Assembly (NCBI RefSeq): GCF_019175385.1
Contig: NC_083346.1
Location: 372,001 to 436,000 of the forward strand
Origin: Lycium barbarum
Lineage: Eukaryota; Streptophyta; Magnoliopsida; Solanales; Solanaceae
Length of the DNA stretch: 64,000 bases
Direction: 5' to 3'
Position 1 is the stretch's first letter; every line of letters starts with the position of its first letter. The position numbers and the translations under genes are program-made. This document shows, piece by piece, positions 1-11,754 of this stretch. Below the pieces are notes generated by a model that was given only the letters and a program-made list of their open reading frames with translations, was not told where the DNA came from and ran no database searches.

Positions 1-894
1 GTCCTTTTTCTGAACTATGAGACCCCTATTTATAGTTGTAGGATGGAGGAGTTGTGATAAGGACAGACTTCTTTCGACCAATCAGATTTAAGCTGACATG
101 TCGATATTTGATTGGCCGAAACATATTACTTGTACACGTGGCGCATCGTCATTAGCCTTTGATTTGACTAGGCATGCTGCATCATTTTGACATGTGGCAT
201 GATCCTATTGGCTCTTTCACTTGACTTGGCGTGCCATGTCATTTGACACATGGCATCAATTTGGGCCTCCGGGATAAGATGATATCTTGGGCTTGACAAA
301 GTGGGTTCATCATAGTAGCCCAATTAAATGGACTAGCCCAATGAAATTAGACCATTACTTAAATCCATATTTATTGACTTAAATAATTAACCCAATTATA
401 TTAGCCCACAATTTATTTATTCGGACTATATTTTGAATGTAATCCAAATTTCTTATGGATTAAATTTAATAAAATTTCGTTATCCACAGTAACTTAAGTA
501 AATAATTCAAAAGAACGGAAAAATACAAGTCTATAACTTCATTCACAATGAAATTCTACTTTAATAACATCACTCGTTATATGCTAAGTTTGTTAATGAC
601 TCATTCTTTCCAATATTAAGAGGTGTAGTTTCAAAAATTAGAATGATAACACTGTTACGCTAAATGAATAAAATAAAAAATAAAAAACATACGAGCAAAT
701 ACATGGAACCACAAGAAGTAAAGGTTAGGAATGAGAAGAAAGGAAATTAAAAATAAATAATATAAAAATAAAAATACATTTTAAAAATAAAAATAAATAA
801 AAAGTAAAAATTAAAAATGAAATTAAAATAATAAAAAATAAATTAAAAATCAAAAGAAACTAAAAAAATAGAAAAAAAAAAGCAAACTAAAAAG
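1..894. other. Gene-free flank, possible LTR remnant then A-rich DNA
   Basis: No coding region is visible. Bases 1-540 have a TATA-like stretch near 30 (cctatttatag) and short repeated motifs around 'acatgtggc', which resemble an LTR end in reverse orientation, but no boundary or target duplication was found. Bases 660-890 are low-complexity A-rich sequence. The LTR reading is weak. Confidence 0.3.
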
Positions 895-1105
895 TAACTC
901 TATAATTACAGGGTGAAATTTCACCCAATTCTCAACAACCCCCCTCACCCCCTCGCGCCTTGAGAATTGAAGAGTGTAATTGCACCCTTTCAATTACACC
1001 AATTTTCACCTAACTGTGTAATTATTTGGTCAAACAAACATACCAAACTGTGTAATTACATCCAATTCTAATTACATAGGTGGCTTTCCAAACAGACCCT
1101 TAATT
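895..1105. repeat. Repeat end shared with 25.3 kb and 58.1 kb
   Basis: The segment ending 'taggtggctttccaaacag' near 1095 matches the segments near 25395 ('caggtggcttgccaaacaa') and 58215. All three are preceded by AT-rich motifs built on 'gtgtaattac'. This is probably the terminal part of one transposon family; the other end and the target duplication were not identified. Confidence 0.45.
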
Positions 1106-1328
1106 TAGTGAAAGACAAATTGCTATGCATCTAGTATCTCAACTCCGACAAAAACGCTCCAATTACTTTCTAATTGCATTCAGCACACTGAAACTAGTCC
1201 ATTTAAAACAAAGATAGGAAATCAAAAAACATGTAAATAGTGAGTCTTCAAAAGACAAACAATTAAATGAGAGATATAAAAGGAAAAGAGAAACAAAAAA
1301 AAAAAAAAAAAGGAAAAGAGATAATAGT

Positions 1329-1890
1329 GAAAATCACACCTGAAGTATCACTTTTTTGCGAGTTTTCTATTTGAACTATTAAGTGTTTGCGTTCCAATTT
1401 GAATTATTACCAACTATTTATCAAAACACATCTAGACTAATAAATGGTAAGTGGTGTACACTTTTTTGTTTTTTTTTTTTGTTTTAAAATAGTGTCAAAT
1501 GACACACCACACTGATAATTAAAGGAATTAATTGGAAAATTAGGGGGAAAAAGAGATATTGGTCGAAAATACACCTAAGTATAATTTTTTTACGAGTTTC
1601 TTACTGTACTATCAGGTGTTCGCGTTTCTTACCTAAACTATCACCAACTATGTATCAAAACACATCTCGAAATTAATGAGTCATTTGCCTTGTGGACGAA
1701 ATGTTATGAGCAAATTAAGTTGTCATGTGTCTTTTGGTGATTGTATTCAAACACTTGGTCTAGTCAGTTTTGAGGTGTGTTGTGATAAATAATGTGTGAT
1801 AATTCAGATAGAAAATACAAACACCTGATAATTCAGATAAATATTTTGAAAAAAAGTGATACTTTAAATGTGTTTGGACCATTATAGCAA
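1329..1890. repeat. Inverted-repeat element (MITE-like), internally repeated
   Basis: The left end (1335 onward, 'cacacctgaagtatcact') is the approximate reverse complement of the right end (about 1850-1885, 'aaaagtgatactttaaatg' followed by 'tgtttggaccattatag'). A second left-end-like copy starts near 1565 ('aatacacctaagtataat'). Both copies are followed by 'tatcaaaacacatct', so one element may have inserted into another of its family. No ORF. Confidence 0.45.
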
Positions 1891-2073
1891 AGGGAAAAGT
1901 AACATAAAAAACGGTAGTGGACAGCTGGGACAAATAAAAGGATGCTGAATCAGCAAATTGGACCTATATGTCTTCACCTTAAAAAAATGCATGTCAGATT
2001 TTGCTGTTGTCACCCTCTCTCCACCTCTACTTAAATGTACTTCTCCTCCTTTTTTCGCCCACTCCAACAGTTA

Positions 2074-2275
2074 GAGCCCGTTTGGATTGACTTATACGTT
2101 GCTTATAAGCTGTTTTCACTTTTTTTAAGTGTTTGACTGATCAATTTAAAGTCATTTTGTGCATAAAATAAGCTTAAAAAAATAATTGGGCCCGTTTAAC
2201 TTAGATTATCTAAAGCAACTTATAAGTTGAAAACAGCTTATAAGCTGCTTATTTTAAGACCATCCAAACAAGCTC
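2074..2275. mobile_element. Tourist-like MITE, copy 1
   Basis: The terminal inverted repeats read GAGCCCGTTTGGAT on the left and its near complement on the right (atccaaacaagctc), and the element is flanked on both sides by TTA (2071-2073 and 2276-2278). A TWA duplication is typical of PIF/Harbinger Tourist elements. Copies of the same family lie at 11018-11231 and 17106-17377. This copy ends about 125 bp upstream of the HIPP-like start codon and would sit in its promoter. Confidence 0.8.
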
Positions 2276-3104
2276 TTAGACAATTACAACAAGATCAGTC
2301 TCAAATGCTAGAAATTTGAAAGAAAAAAAAAAGGCTTTTCATTTGCTTTGTAGAGTTTCACATTCATTGAAAATCATCATATTTTAAAGAGCTTTTAGCA
2401 TGGGTGAGGTATGTTTTTATTCTTCAACTATTTATGTTTAGGAAAAAGATTCATATTCGTCTTTTACTTTACGAAAAGGTTTAACTTTGTCCTCCGTTAG
2501 ACGTTCACTCATTCATATCCTCACCGTAATAATTTTAGCTTAAATTGCCCTTAGCCACTAACGGATCAATATTATATATAGGAGAATTGTGAAAATTTAC
2601 TCTTGTGGTTTAATTGCGAAACAAGGAGTAACATTGTTTGTGATTTGCAAAAAGCCTAATTTTGCTCTACTAGTAAAGTACAAGGGTAAATTAGACCATG
2701 AACTTATAAATGAATGTAGGTATTCTATTTTCTTATTTAATCTTCTTGTTTTTAATGGCTGGATTTTGAATATTTACGAGAAGAAAGAAGAGAAAAATGA
2801 AGAAGAGGCTCAAGAGATAGTGCTAAAGATTGATATGCACTGTGAAGGCTGTGCTAGAAAAGTTGCTAGAGCCTTGAAAGGCTTTCAAGGTCTTATTTCT
2901 CTCTAATTTCTCCATTATTTTAAATATGTTTTTTGGGTTTTAAAGATATTTTTTGGAACTGGACATTAATTTATTTCATCTACATTAAATTATTCTGTTT
3001 TCCACAACCCTTTACACGTTTTTCTATTCAAGAATTAATTTACTCACAAGTAACATTACTGAAACCATCCATAAACTAATTAGTGTCCTCTTAGCTTTTT
3101 TATT

Positions 3105-3358
3105 TGGTATAGAATGAGTGTCCACCTACCTAATCAAGAAGAAATTAATTTTATTTTTCATATTTTTCCCTACATTTACTCAAGGTAATAAATAAGCAAA
3201 AGTCTTATTAATTAAGAATAGTTTAGTCAAAATACCTAAAAAAAATCTAGGAATTAGTGTTTTCTAGAGGGGTGAGAAAAAGGCTAGGTGGACATTTATT
3301 TTGAACCGTCCCTTAGGAATATCCGATAAAAAAAACATTTATTTTGAACCGGAGGGAG
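3105..3358. mobile_element. Degenerate Stowaway-like MITE in HIPP intron 2
   Basis: The right end reads 'aaccggagggagta', the typical Stowaway terminus next to TA. 'ctaggtggaca' at about 3282 is the complement of 'tgtccacctacct' at about 3120. The left terminus is eroded. It lies in the intron between exons 2 and 3 of the HIPP-like pseudogene. Confidence 0.4.
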
Positions 3359-3737
3359 TAGTATAGTCCAACAAAGACATTTACTTTATGTGTTGTACAT
3401 TGATGCTTTTCCGGGTATAATTTTTACGATTTTAAGTTATATACATTGAAAATAAAAAATAATTTTATATTATCAGTATCAAATTGAAGCTGGCGTTACA
3501 TAGCTGTAAATATCTCTTAATGGAGCAGGAGTAGAGGGAGTAACGGCATATTACAAGGCTAGTAAAGTGGTGGTGAAAGGCAAAATCGCAGACCCGATTA
3601 AAGTATGTGAAAAGGTGGGGAAAAAATTGGTCGAAAAGTTGAACTTATTTCACCTTTGCCGGCCACTAAATTATTCTCTCTTCTCTCTCATCCTTTTTTA
3701 TATGCAAACCCTAATACATAGATCAATCTAGACGGCA

Positions 3738-6029
3738 ATGGCCTCTATGGCCATTGGTCAGTCCACCAAAGTGGCTGACCAACACAACACAACGACAAAA
3801 CAAACAGAAGGCGTAATCAAAGAACCCAGCGAGAACAAAGCAACATTTGCTGATCTATTGAATCCTACAATTTTAAATGAAATCAATCACAGGAAGACAC
3901 AAGCAGTAACTCCAATTCCTATTAAGAAGATTTCTTTTCTTCATGGAGTACCATATCTCAAGTGGACTGAGGAAGAGGTGGCTCGTATGAATAACATTGA
4001 GAATCTACAATATGCAGTTGTTGGAAAATTGTCCTATGGAATGCCAGATATCGAGCAACTTCGCAATCTGATTCCTGCACAATGTGGAATGAAAGGAGGA
4101 TGTAAAGTTGGATTTTTCAGAAATCGACATGTACTAATTAGATTATCATTATTAGAAGACTTTGTGAATCTAACTTCAAAACCTGCATATTATATAAGTG
4201 ATAAGGAAGGATACTCATACCAAATGAGGCCTCTCATATATGATTCCAAGTTCAAAATTGATGAAGAAACTACTAAAGCAATGGCATGGATTTTCTTCCC
4301 AAATTTATTGCCCACTTATTTTGTGAAGGAATCCCTATTCTCAATTGCTTCAGCAGCAGGAATACCATTACATTTGGATATGGCAACAATCAATAAAACA
4401 AGACCTAGTTGTGCGAGGGTCAAAGTTTTAGTGGATTTACTAGCAGATCTGCCCAATTCTGTCAGGATGGATATTGAAAATGAAAGTACAGGAGATATAA
4501 GGACAGTAAATGTGAAGATTCATTATGACTATCTTCCTAAATACTGTAGAGAATGTAGATTGCAGGGCCATAATGAGTATGAATGTAGGGTTATTAATCC
4601 AGTACTGGCTCAGGTTAGGGTAGAAAAGGAAATGGGCAACGAAGAAAGTAGCAATGCTACAAACAAGCAAGAACAAAGCAAGGATGTGCAAGCACACAAC
4701 ATGGAGGGGAAGGTGGATGAACATCATAAGCAAAGTAAGAAAGTACCAGTGACGGAAAAAGAGGATATAACACAAGAAAAACAAAAACAAGGGGGAAAGG
4801 AAGAAGGTAAAAATAAGAAGGTGGAGAATTTTGGGCACAGAGGTTATCATAACTCTGCCAGAATTCTATCTAGTGGAAGACTACTAGGAAATCCTGGAAC
4901 CTGGAAACCTGTTAAGGATAATAGAGGGCATAAGGCTCCAGAAAGTCAGAATAAGAAAGGAGAAGAAGGACAGCAGGCAACAAAAGGTGATAATTCAGTG
5001 CAAACAAGTAATAAGTTTGCTGCATTGGAAGACCAAGAACAATCAATAGAAGAAGTGGCAGGAGAGAAGGATAAACATCAAGCAGAGGAGCAACAAACTG
5101 AAAAGGTGATTATTAAGAATTTGAATGATAAACATACAGAGAGTGATGTGAAAGAACAGACAGGAGAAAATGCAGCAGCAGACAAAGAGGAACAACAGTC
5201 ACAAACAGAGGAGAAAGAAGATGAAAGCAATAAAAAAGAGAGTTCAAAGACATGGGTGGAGGCGTCATTTGGAGAAAAGGGACAAGATAACACAAAACAA
5301 AAGGAGCAAAAACATGCAGTAGAGGATAAACAAAAGGCAGATACTGAAGTTACTTCACCAATGCAGATGGATATATATGCTAATAAGGGTGGGGACAGAC
5401 GTGAGGATAAGGAGAAAATTGAAGAAGAAGCAGCAAATACTCAAGAGTCAGCAGTTCATGTAATGAACAGTTCTTATGTTGCTACTAAGACTCATTATGG
5501 GGAGGGAGATCCAGATAATTCAATACAATCTGATGCTGCTAAGGTCCAAGAGGAGGCAGGCCTAGGTGACACAGCAACAAGCTTTTCAGTTAGATTACAA
5601 CATCAAAATATGGAGAAGGATGATATGGGTGTTAAAAGCAAACCACCTGATAATAAAACTCTGACATTACATTCAGTAGATTTGCTGAGAAATGGTGTTG
5701 ATGCATTACCAGGAGAGTTAGCAGTAATAGATCCTGGAGATTCAATTCAAAAGCAGCTGGTAACCCAAAAATCACCAATTGAACAGCTACAAGACATAGT
5801 GGCACACAAAGCAGCACCAGAAGAAATTCAGTATGCTAGTGACCAGATTCTGCAAGCAGAAGAGGAAAAGGAAAAAGCAGTCAGTGCAAAAATCATCCAT
5901 AAGGTTACAACAGAAGCAGACTTGTCCCCAAAGGCTATTGCTAAAAGCGGAAGAAAATTAAAAAACCAGGAGGAAATTCCACCCAAAAGGGTGAACCCAA
6001 AGAGAGTAGCAACTTCAAAGAATAAATGA
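3738..6029 (+). CDS. LINE ORF1 protein, RNA-binding gag-like, 763 aa
   Basis: This is the nucleic-acid chaperone/RNP component of a plant L1 element. Residues about 80-230 look like the DUF4283 domain found in plant LINE ORF1 proteins (for example W-I-F-F-P-N-L-L and [12 protein letters not shown]). Residues 270-283 form a zinc knuckle, [14 protein letters not shown], an exact CX2CX4HX4C. Residues about 290-763 are a very long hydrophilic Lys/Glu/Gln-rich tail with no recognised fold. The ATG at 3738 is the first of a continuous frame. The stop TGA (6027-6029) lies inside the ORF2 start (ATGA overlap), which suggests reinitiation or coupled translation. Length is large for an ORF1, because of the tail. 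Confidence 0.9.
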   Translation: MASMAIGQSTKVADQHNTTTKQTEGVIKEPSENKATFADLLNPTILNEINHRKTQAVTPIPIKKISFLHGVPYLKWTEEEVARMNNIENLQYAVVGKLSYGMPDIEQLRNLIPAQCGMKGGCKVGFFRNRHVLIRLSLLEDFVNLTSKPAYYISDKEGYSYQMRPLIYDSKFKIDEETTKAMAWIFFPNLLPTYFVKESLFSIASAAGIPLHLDMATINKTRPSCARVKVLVDLLADLPNSVRMDIENESTGDIRTVNVKIHYDYLPKYCRECRLQGHNEYECRVINPVLAQVRVEKEMGNEESSNATNKQEQSKDVQAHNMEGKVDEHHKQSKKVPVTEKEDITQEKQKQGGKEEGKNKKVENFGHRGYHNSARILSSGRLLGNPGTWKPVKDNRGHKAPESQNKKGEEGQQATKGDNSVQTSNKFAALEDQEQSIEEVAGEKDKHQAEEQQTEKVIIKNLNDKHTESDVKEQTGENAAADKEEQQSQTEEKEDESNKKESSKTWVEASFGEKGQDNTKQKEQKHAVEDKQKADTEVTSPMQMDIYANKGGDRREDKEKIEEEAANTQESAVHVMNSSYVATKTHYGEGDPDNSIQSDAAKVQEEAGLGDTATSFSVRLQHQNMEKDDMGVKSKPPDNKTLTLHSVDLLRNGVDALPGELAVIDPGDSIQKQLVTQKSPIEQLQDIVAHKAAPEEIQYASDQILQAEEEKEKAVSAKIIHKVTTEADLSPKAIAKSGRKLKNQEEIPPKRVNPKRVATSKNK

Positions 6030-9000
6030 TGATTAAATCTCTAATTTGGAATATTAGGTCTGTTAATACTCAACAGGCTTTCCAGAGACTGGTCATGTTA
6101 CAAAGGCGATATAAATGTTCTATTGTAGCTCTAATGGAACCATTTCAGAACTGTAGACATTTGCACAAGTATAGAAGAAGATTGGGAATGGAGACTGCTT
6201 TTGCTAACTCTAATGGTAAAATATGGGTATTTGCAGAAGCTGCAGTACAATGTGAGGTTATAATGGACACAGAGCAACAAATTACCTTGAAGTTGTTTCA
6301 TCAAGATATTGGCAAAGACATTCTTGCTACTTTTGTTTATGCCAAATGCAATGAAGGGGAAAGATTGGAATTATGGGATAACTTATACCATTTGGCAAAT
6401 TCCATGGATTTGCCTTGGATGGTAGGAGGTGATTTCAACGTGATTTTAGCAGAAGAGGAAAAATTGGGTGGATTGCCAGTCACATTGGCTGAGTGTGAAG
6501 ACTTTGCTTTTTGTATCAATTCTTGTGGTTTATTTGATATGGGCTTTAAAGGCAGTCCATTCACTTGGTGGAATGGCAGGGCAGCAGAGGATTGTATCTT
6601 CAAAAGGCTGGATAGAATTGTGGTGAATATCCTCTTCCAAAATATTTTTCCACAAATAGAGGTTGAGCACCTGTCTAAAACAGGATCTGATCATGCCCCC
6701 TTGATCGTATCTCTTGGAGAAGATGCTGTCATCTGTATAAAACCTTTTAGATTTCTTAACTTCTGGGTTCAGCATGAAACTTTTAAGGAGGTGGTAGCAC
6801 AGAATTGGATCACTCATTTTGTAGATTCTCCCTTCATGGCTTTCAAACAGAAGTTAAAAAACTTAAAGGGTGCTTTAGCTAGATGGAGCAAGGAAACATA
6901 TGGAGATATATTTAAGCAGCTAGCTATAAGGGAGGAAGTGGTAAGAATAAAAGATGCTTTGTTTGAAGAAGAGCCTAACATTATTAACAGTATTGTTCTT
7001 CAAAAGGCTCAAGCTGAAATGAAAAAATACTTAAGCCTTGAAGAACAATATTGGAAACAGAAAGCAGGGTTCAAGTGGTATACTGAAGGGGATAGAAACA
7101 CCAGCTTCTATCACAATTATGTCAACGGAAAGAGAAAGAGATTGCATGTGGCTGGCATAGATGATGGAGATGGGAACTGGTTGGATAATATGGAGAATAT
7201 AAAAGAAGAATCAGTAAGGTTTTACCAGAACCAATTTTCTCAGGAAGGAGACTCAAATAACTTTGAGATTCTGAATCATGTGCCTTCTATGATCTCTTAT
7301 GAGCAAAATATGTCATTGTGTGCATATCCTTCAAAGGAAGAAGTCAAACAGGCAGTTTTTGCTCTAAGTGGAGATAGTGCAAGTGGACCAGATGGGTTTA
7401 CAGGTTTGTTTTATCAGAATTGTTGGGAGATTGTAGGGAATGATGTGCATGCTGTAGTATTATCTTTTTTTGATGGTGCTGAACTTCCTAAATCAATTAC
7501 TCATACTAATTTGGTTCTCATACCTAAAAAGCATCCTGTTAAGACCTTTTCAGATATGAGACCAATTAGTTTGTCTAACTTTATCAATAAGGTAATATCT
7601 AGAGTGGTGCATGGAAGAATGGAAAAGATATTATCATCTTTGATCTCGCCAAATCAGTCGGGCTTTGTGAAAGGGAGGAGTATTTTTGAGAATATTCTCT
7701 TAACTCAGGAGATTATTTCAGATATTAGAATCCGGGGGAAGCCTGCTAATGTAGTGATAAAATTGGATATGGCTAAAGCATATGATAGGGTGTCTTGGAA
7801 GTATTTATTTCATGTGCTGAGATCTATGGGCTTTGCAGAACACTTTATAAACTTAATTGGGAGATTAATCTCCAACAATTGGTACTCTGTGTTACTTAAT
7901 GGCCAAGCAACAGGTTTTTTCAAGTCTACAAGGGGGGTAAAGCAAGGGGACCCTCTATCCCCTACTTTATTCCTTCTCTCAGCCGAGGTTCTATCAAGGG
8001 CTTTGAACTCTGTGCTTGATGATACCAATTATGTTGGGTATGGAATGCCTAAGTGGTCTAACCCTTTAAACCACTTGGCATATGCAGATGACACAATTAT
8101 TTTTGCATCAGCTCACCCACATTCTTTGCAGAGGATTATGGAAGTATTGAATCAATATGAGCAGATCTCAGGACAGCTAATTAATAAGGAGAAAAGCTCG
8201 TTCTATATGTATTCAAAGGTTGGGAATGATCTAATTCAGTTAGTAGAAGATAATACTGGTTTCCAAAAAAGGCAATTTCCTTTTACTTACCTAGGATGTC
8301 CCATTTTTCACACTAGAAAGAAGAAAGAGTTTTATGTTGAGTTGATCAAGAAGATAAAGGAAAGACTGCATTCATGGAAGGGTAAGCTTTTATCATTTGG
8401 GGGTAAGGCAGTATTAATAAAAAGTGTATTGCAATCCATGCCTTTACATTTGTTATCAGTAGTGGCCCCCCCTAAGTGTGTGTTGAATGAGATTCACAAA
8501 ATTTTTGCTAGATTCTTTTGGAGTAATAAGGAAGAAGGAAGGAGTAGGCATTGGGTTAAATGGAAGGATATTTGTTTGCCAATCACAGAAGGAGGACTGG
8601 GATTTAAGTCATTATTTGATGTATCCAATGCATTATTTGCCAAACTGTGGTGGAAATTCAGGACTACAAATTCTCTATGGGCAAAGTACATGTGGAACAA
8701 ATATTGCAAAAAGGAAATTCCTACACTAGTACAATGGAAAAGAGGAACACAGGTATGGAAGAAAATGCTTGAAGCTAGGGATAGTATGGAACATGAAATT
8801 TGGTGGGAAATCAAAGGGGGTTCTGTTAATATTTGGTATGAAAATTGGACCAAGTTGGGAGCGTTGCATTATGTGGTTCCCACTGATTTTCCTACTAATG
8901 AGAATTTAGAGGATGTGGCTGATTTAATTGAAGAAGGGGACTGGAAAGAACCTTTATTGCAACAATCTTTTCCAGCAGACATAGTTGAGCATATCAAATC

Positions 9001-10204
9001 TGATATATATATTGAGAAGCTTCATGGTGTATGGGACAGACCTTGGTGGATGCCAACAAGCACAGGGAAGTTTACAGTTAATAGTGCTTGGGAAATCTTG
9101 AGGCATAAGGGGCAAGAACTGAATGATTGCAAATATTTGTGGATTAAAGGAATACCTTTTAAGATTTCTTTCTTTCTGTGGAGGCTATGGAAAGGGGTGA
9201 TTCCTACTGATGATAACTTAATGAGGATAAGGATTCCAGTGGTTTCAAGATGCTACTGTTGCAGAATTCCACATCAAGAAACCATGGAACACTTATTCTT
9301 AACTAGTAACTTTGCTGCAGGAGTTTGGAACACTTTTTTGGATGCAGCAGGAGTACAAGTTACTAGAGTGCAACTTCATCAAACAATAAGAAATCTGTGG
9401 GCAGTGGCGTGTGATGAAAATGTTAAACCCATAATTCAAGCATTGCCAGCAATAATTACTTGGGAATTGTGGAAAAGGAGAAATACTATAAAGCATGGAG
9501 GGAAGATTAGCTTTAAGAGGGTGGTGCATGAAGTGAATAATAATCTATATTTTTTAACAAGGGTGAGATACCCTTGGTTAGAAAATTTACCTTTCTTATG
9601 GCCTGATCTTATATATGGTCTGGAAAACATTCAACCTCATACCATTACTAAGGTTGTTCAATGGCAATTACCTTATGATAGATGGTTTAAATGCAATACA
9701 GATGGGGCATCTAGGGGGAACCCAGGCCCTAGTTCCTATGGTTTTTGTGTGAGGAATTGGAAAGGGGATTTGATATATGCTCAATGTGCTGAGATGGGGA
9801 ACAGTACTAATGTTGAAGCTGAAGCAAAAGCTATATTGGAGGGTCTAAAATATTGTGTAGAAAAGGAGATTCAACCACTAGTTGTGGAGACTGATTCATT
9901 ACTTCTTAAGAATGTGGTGGAAGGAGTGTGGCGGATACCATGGTGCATTATTACAGAGGTGGAAAGGATTCAGAATATGATGGGGACTTTCAATGTGATA
10001 ATGCATCATGTTTACAGGGAGGGAAACAGCTTGGCAGATTTTTTAACTAACATTGCTTTTGATTTTGCAGGTACATCAAAGTTTAACACATTCTCTGAGT
10101 TACCTAGTGCAGGAAGGAAGATACTCAACATGGAAAAAATGCAAATTCCTAATTTGAGGATCAGAAATGCAAAGAGAAGCAGACCCAATGGACTACAAAT
10201 ATGA
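6026..10204 (+). CDS. LINE ORF2 polyprotein: endonuclease, reverse transcriptase, RNase H, 1392 aa
   Basis: ORF2 nicks the target and reverse-transcribes the element RNA in place. Domains in order: AP-like endonuclease (residues about 1-230, with GDFNV at 135-139 and SDHAPL at 221-226); reverse transcriptase (about 480-760, with GFVKGRS near 546, [21 protein letters not shown] and the catalytic YADD at about 686-689); a zf-RVT region (about 1035-1110, with a C-Y-C-C motif near 1076 and a later H); and an RNase H domain (about 1218-1345) with D in NTDGA (1226), E in NVEAEA, D in VETDS and D in SLADF, so the D-E-D-D set is complete. The frame has no stop. It starts at the ATG that overlaps the ORF1 stop. 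A C-terminal RNase H is a known feature of some plant L1 lineages. Confidence 0.95.
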   Translation: MMIKSLIWNIRSVNTQQAFQRLVMLQRRYKCSIVALMEPFQNCRHLHKYRRRLGMETAFANSNGKIWVFAEAAVQCEVIMDTEQQITLKLFHQDIGKDILATFVYAKCNEGERLELWDNLYHLANSMDLPWMVGGDFNVILAEEEKLGGLPVTLAECEDFAFCINSCGLFDMGFKGSPFTWWNGRAAEDCIFKRLDRIVVNILFQNIFPQIEVEHLSKTGSDHAPLIVSLGEDAVICIKPFRFLNFWVQHETFKEVVAQNWITHFVDSPFMAFKQKLKNLKGALARWSKETYGDIFKQLAIREEVVRIKDALFEEEPNIINSIVLQKAQAEMKKYLSLEEQYWKQKAGFKWYTEGDRNTSFYHNYVNGKRKRLHVAGIDDGDGNWLDNMENIKEESVRFYQNQFSQEGDSNNFEILNHVPSMISYEQNMSLCAYPSKEEVKQAVFALSGDSASGPDGFTGLFYQNCWEIVGNDVHAVVLSFFDGAELPKSITHTNLVLIPKKHPVKTFSDMRPISLSNFINKVISRVVHGRMEKILSSLISPNQSGFVKGRSIFENILLTQEIISDIRIRGKPANVVIKLDMAKAYDRVSWKYLFHVLRSMGFAEHFINLIGRLISNNWYSVLLNGQATGFFKSTRGVKQGDPLSPTLFLLSAEVLSRALNSVLDDTNYVGYGMPKWSNPLNHLAYADDTIIFASAHPHSLQRIMEVLNQYEQISGQLINKEKSSFYMYSKVGNDLIQLVEDNTGFQKRQFPFTYLGCPIFHTRKKKEFYVELIKKIKERLHSWKGKLLSFGGKAVLIKSVLQSMPLHLLSVVAPPKCVLNEIHKIFARFFWSNKEEGRSRHWVKWKDICLPITEGGLGFKSLFDVSNALFAKLWWKFRTTNSLWAKYMWNKYCKKEIPTLVQWKRGTQVWKKMLEARDSMEHEIWWEIKGGSVNIWYENWTKLGALHYVVPTDFPTNENLEDVADLIEEGDWKEPLLQQSFPADIVEHIKSDIYIEKLHGVWDRPWWMPTSTGKFTVNSAWEILRHKGQELNDCKYLWIKGIPFKISFFLWRLWKGVIPTDDNLMRIRIPVVSRCYCCRIPHQETMEHLFLTSNFAAGVWNTFLDAAGVQVTRVQLHQTIRNLWAVACDENVKPIIQALPAIITWELWKRRNTIKHGGKISFKRVVHEVNNNLYFLTRVRYPWLENLPFLWPDLIYGLENIQPHTITKVVQWQLPYDRWFKCNTDGASRGNPGPSSYGFCVRNWKGDLIYAQCAEMGNSTNVEAEAKAILEGLKYCVEKEIQPLVVETDSLLLKNVVEGVWRIPWCIITEVERIQNMMGTFNVIMHHVYREGNSLADFLTNIAFDFAGTSKFNTFSELPSAGRKILNMEKMQIPNLRIRNAKRSRPNGLQI

Positions 10205-11017
10205 TTAGCATTAACTGTAGTCTGTAAGGTTTCAGCTCATTATTTTTACTAGTATGAGTTTCTAGTTGGGGCTTACCTAATCTGGAAAAGTAGAGTGTGA
10301 AAATCTTGGTCTATTTAGTTCATTTGACAGCCTAGAGAGATACTCTTTGTGATTGTTAACCATGTCTCTGGTGAGAGCTTAGAGGGACGAAAATATGGGG
10401 TCAATCACGGGCTAAGAAAATGCTACTTAAACAAGATCAGCAAGCTCTATTTTTCACAGATTAGAACACCTGTTCAGGAGGATCCTAGAAATTTCAAACA
10501 ATCAATAAAGGAGAAGATTATCTCTAGTAGAAATGGATCGGGCTTAGCTCAACAACACAAGTGAAGGTCAATACCAATAATTCAAGCAGGAACAAGAAAC
10601 AGGAGCTTATTTTTGGGGAAATCTGTCAATAGCTCACAAGATTGAAAACGATATGAAATTGAAATGCCTACTAACCTGAAATCGAAAATTCAAAGAAGTT
10701 GTAGCTCCATCTTGAGCAAGACCAGCTGGAGATGCATTTGGAGAAGAAGATAATGATGGAGAATGTGCAGACCTGTAGTATTCTTTTGATTTTGGTTGTT
10801 GGGTTTTGTTGCCGTTTGGTTTTTTGCATATGTACTGTAATGAACACTTCTTAGAAAGTATAGTAATAAATAAAAGCCACTATGCCATTTAGTGGTTAAT
10901 TAAATAAATAAAAAAAAATTCACCTTTGCCTAAGCCACCAAAAGAAAGTACTAAGGGAGAAATTAATAAGAAAGAAGAAGAGCCCAAAGAAGAGAAAAAA
11001 GATGAAGTAATTATTTT

Positions 11018-11231
11018 GAGTCCGTTTGGATTGGCTTATAAGTCGTTGAAAACAACTTATAAGCTGTTCTCAGTTTTTTTAGGTGTTTGACTGGCCAGCT
11101 TATAAGTCATTTTATGCTTAAAATAAGCCAAAAAAAATAATTGGACCCGTTTGACTTAGCTTATCTAAAGCATCTTATAAGCTGAAAACAACTTATAAGT
11201 TGTTGTTTTTTAAGCCCATCCAAACAGGCTC
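11018..11231. mobile_element. Tourist-like MITE, copy 2
   Basis: Same family as 2074-2275: GAGTCCGTTTGGATTGGCTT on the left, complement of 'agcccatccaaacaggctc' on the right, and shared interior motifs ('ataattggacccgtttgac'). The flanks (ttt and tgt) are not a clean TTA pair, so the duplication has decayed or one side was deleted. It abuts the end of the HIPP-like coding sequence. Confidence 0.7.
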
Positions 11232-11754
11232 TGTAAGAGCTTTGGTTCATTATGGCGTGCTTATAATTACTTGATTAGTACTAATTTATAACCTCACTCT
11301 ACTTTAATTTATTTTTTAATATAACAGACCACCATTATGGTGCTCAAGGTTGATTTTTAATGTTCCAGCTACCACAAGAAGGTTAAAAAAATTGTCTGTA
11401 AATTCCCTCGTAAGTACACGATCAAGAATTCTATTATTATGGAGAAGAATTAATTTGATTTTTTTTCGTTTTTTGTGATATAAATTTTTTTTTTTGGCAA
11501 GAGAAATTAGAGACCAGGCATATGATGAGAAGACCAATACAGACACAATTACTGTGGTATGTTACAATCCTGAGAAAATTCGTGACAAATTATGTAGTAA
11601 AGGATGTGGAGTGATTAAGAGCATTGAAATCAAAGACCCTCCAAAGCCCAAAGAAGTTCCTAAACCTCCACCACTGCCAACACCAGAGCCCGTAATGTTA
11701 GTGCTAATGCCAATTCAAGAGTACCCACCACCGCCACCATGATATTGTTGTGGA

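Larger units (their letters stand above)
3661..10918 (+). mobile_element. Full-length LINE (L1-type non-LTR retrotransposon)
   Basis: A 7258-bp element is bounded by a perfect 12-bp target-site duplication, ttcacctttgcc, at 3649-3660 and 10919-10930. It has a 77-bp 5' UTR, ORF1, ORF2, a 714-bp 3' UTR and a short A-rich end (aaataaataaaaaaaa). Target-primed reverse transcription explains the duplication and the tail. Both ORFs are open for their whole length with catalytic motifs present. With the perfect duplication this points to a young, possibly competent insertion. It lies in the same orientation as the HIPP-like gene it disrupts. Confidence 0.95.
2400..11017 (+). pseudogene. HIPP-like heavy-metal-associated protein, split by a LINE
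   Basis: HMA proteins of this class bind metal ions through a CxxC motif; the HIPP subgroup is normally also prenylated. A gene model fits: exon 1 2400-2408 (M-G-E, donor gtatgt), exon 2 2781-2889 (acidic start, then the first half of an HMA domain with the metal motif M-H-C-E-G-C), and exon 3 from 3529 after acceptor gcag (A-S-K-V-V-V-K-G-K, then A-D-P-I-K-V-C-E). Exon 3 is cut at 3660 by the LINE and resumes at 10931 with K-P-P-K-E-S and a Lys/Glu-rich tail, until a MITE begins at 11018. About one base is missing near 3620-3630: the frame changes there, and the usual G-R-K-V-E-L-I-S-P-L-P continuation is found only in the other frame. The second HMA domain expected in this family is absent. 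Frameshift, LINE and missing 3' end make it a pseudogene. Confidence 0.8.

Noticed and set aside
4440..4850. 136-aa ORF on the - strand inside the LINE
   Set aside because: Antisense shadow of ORF1; hydrophobic only because the sense codons are Lys/Glu-rich.
10349..10564. 71-aa ORF in the LINE 3' UTR
   Set aside because: No motif and no support as a third LINE ORF; it lies in the untranslated tail region.
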